This document shows positions 5,493-6,037 of a stretch of DNA of 6,037 nt, one piece after another. Position 1 is the first letter of the stretch. Each line of letters starts with the position of its first letter. The translations under genes were made by a program, and so were the position numbers. The stretch comes from Limnohabitans sp. Its GTDB lineage: Bacteria; Pseudomonadota; Gammaproteobacteria; Burkholderiales; Burkholderiaceae_C. The notes under the pieces were generated by a model. The model was given only the letters and a program-made list of their open reading frames with translations, was not told the DNA's origin and ran no database searches. The stretch lies in assembly GCA_018883305.1 (NCBI GenBank), contig VEQI01000218.1, forward strand, positions 1 to 6,037, read 5' to 3'.

Positions 5493-6037
5493 ACAGATCG
5501 AGGATCTTGCGCTTCTCTTCAGACGCAGGCAACTCACCGCCGCCACTCTTGCCGTCCAGCCCCAGGTTGGTCACGCCCGAGTTGCGCGGAAATTCGCGGA
5601 AGTACCACTCGCCACTTTCATTGGTGACGCCGCTGGGCGCGGTCATCTCCTGCACGGGCACGCCCTTGAGCGCGTGCTGCATGTAGCTGATCCACACCGG
5701 CAGGCTCAAACCCCCGCCCGTTTCACGTTCGCCCAGTTTGCGCGGCGTATCGTAGCCAATCCAGGTCACGGCCGTGAGGGTGGGCTGGTAGCCTGCAAAC
5801 CAGGCGTCCATGGAGTCATTGGTGGTACCGGTCTTGCCGTACAAATCCGGCCGCTTGAGGGTGGCCTGGGCCTTGGCGGCCGTGCCTGAGCGGGTCACTT
5901 CCTGCAACAGGCTGGACATGAGGAAAGCATTGCGTGGCTCGATGGCGCGCGCCGACTCCTCTTGTTCGATGGGCGTGTATTGCGACAACACCTTGCCCAT
6001 GGCGTCGGTGACCTTGGCAATCAGGTAGGGGTTCACG
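5482..6037 (-). CDS. mrcA: Penicillin-binding protein 1A, C-terminal part (gene starts beyond the window)
   Basis: This is the end of a class A penicillin-binding protein, an inner-membrane enzyme that polymerises glycan strands and cross-links their peptides in the periplasm. The visible 184 or so residues are the last part of the transpeptidase domain. The KTG motif (KTGTT) is encoded at about 5821-5835, followed by DAWFAGYQP, WIGYD and ALPVWIDYM-like LSLPVWISYM, all typical of PBP1A. After the domain comes a tail of about 50 residues, with a GKSGGGELP linker and a charged end (EEKRKILDLFKN). The glycosyltransferase domain and the SxxK and SxN motifs lie outside the window. The GTG at 6034-6036 is an internal Val codon (VNPYLIAKV), not a start. 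The stop codon falls inside the end of cyaY. The name mrcA (also ponA) is from similarity to PBP1A; another class A paralogue is less likely. Confidence 0.92.
   Translation of the reverse strand, partial: VNPYLIAKVTDAMGKVLSQYTPIEQEESARAIEPRNAFLMSSLLQEVTRSGTAAKAQATLKRPDLYGKTGTTNDSMDAWFAGYQPTLTAVTWIGYDTPRKLGERETGGGLSLPVWISYMQHALKGVPVQEMTAPSGVTNESGEWYFREFPRNSGVTNLGLDGKSGGGELPASEEKRKILDLFKN

Noticed and set aside
1..6037. A search for a hidden mobile element, CRISPR array, toxin-antitoxin pair, RNA gene or novel defence system
   Set aside because: All substantial stretches are taken up by recognisable housekeeping genes with short gaps. I saw no direct repeats, transposase or integrase motifs, tRNA-like folds or compositional break that would support one.

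Overview
The window is a compact, GC-rich stretch of bacterial chromosome that looks like Burkholderiales, most likely the family Comamonadaceae (relatives of Acidovorax, Hydrogenophaga or Rhodoferax). This rests on the recognisable proteins, on the gene order (PBP1A, frataxin, LptM, LysA, MsrQ, MsrP, cytochrome c4, EngB), and on promoter elements that are mostly bare -10 boxes with few Shine-Dalgarno sequences. The species cannot be fixed from the sequence alone.

Layout from left to right: the 3' end of a plus-strand CBS-domain gene (1-333) converges on engB (389-1144, minus), a ribosome-assembly GTPase. engB diverges from a cytochrome c4 gene (1234-1860, plus) across an 89-base gap that holds a nearly symmetric -10 element. 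The cytochrome gene ends in a textbook intrinsic terminator (1882-1913). After it lies the msrP-msrQ operon (1977-3585, plus), which repairs oxidised methionine in periplasmic proteins. msrQ converges on lysA (3625-4914, minus), the last enzyme of lysine synthesis, which overlaps the small lipoprotein gene lptM (4911-5093, minus) by four bases. lptM diverges from cyaY (5163-5492, plus), the bacterial frataxin. The window closes with the 3' end of a PBP1A gene (5482-6037, minus), whose tail overlaps the tail of cyaY by 11 bases.

Functionally the window is housekeeping with an envelope and redox bias. LysA decarboxylates the diaminopimelate that is also a peptidoglycan building block, PBP1A polymerises and cross-links peptidoglycan, LptM assists the LPS translocon, MsrPQ repairs periplasmic proteins, and cytochrome c4 carries electrons in the periplasm. 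There is no mobile element, CRISPR array, tRNA, rRNA or defence system, and no gene-free stretch over 300 bases. I found no undescribed system. The points worth a second look are small-scale: a symmetric divergent promoter, a possibly leaderless lptM transcript, a stop codon in a hairpin loop, and tight gene overlaps.
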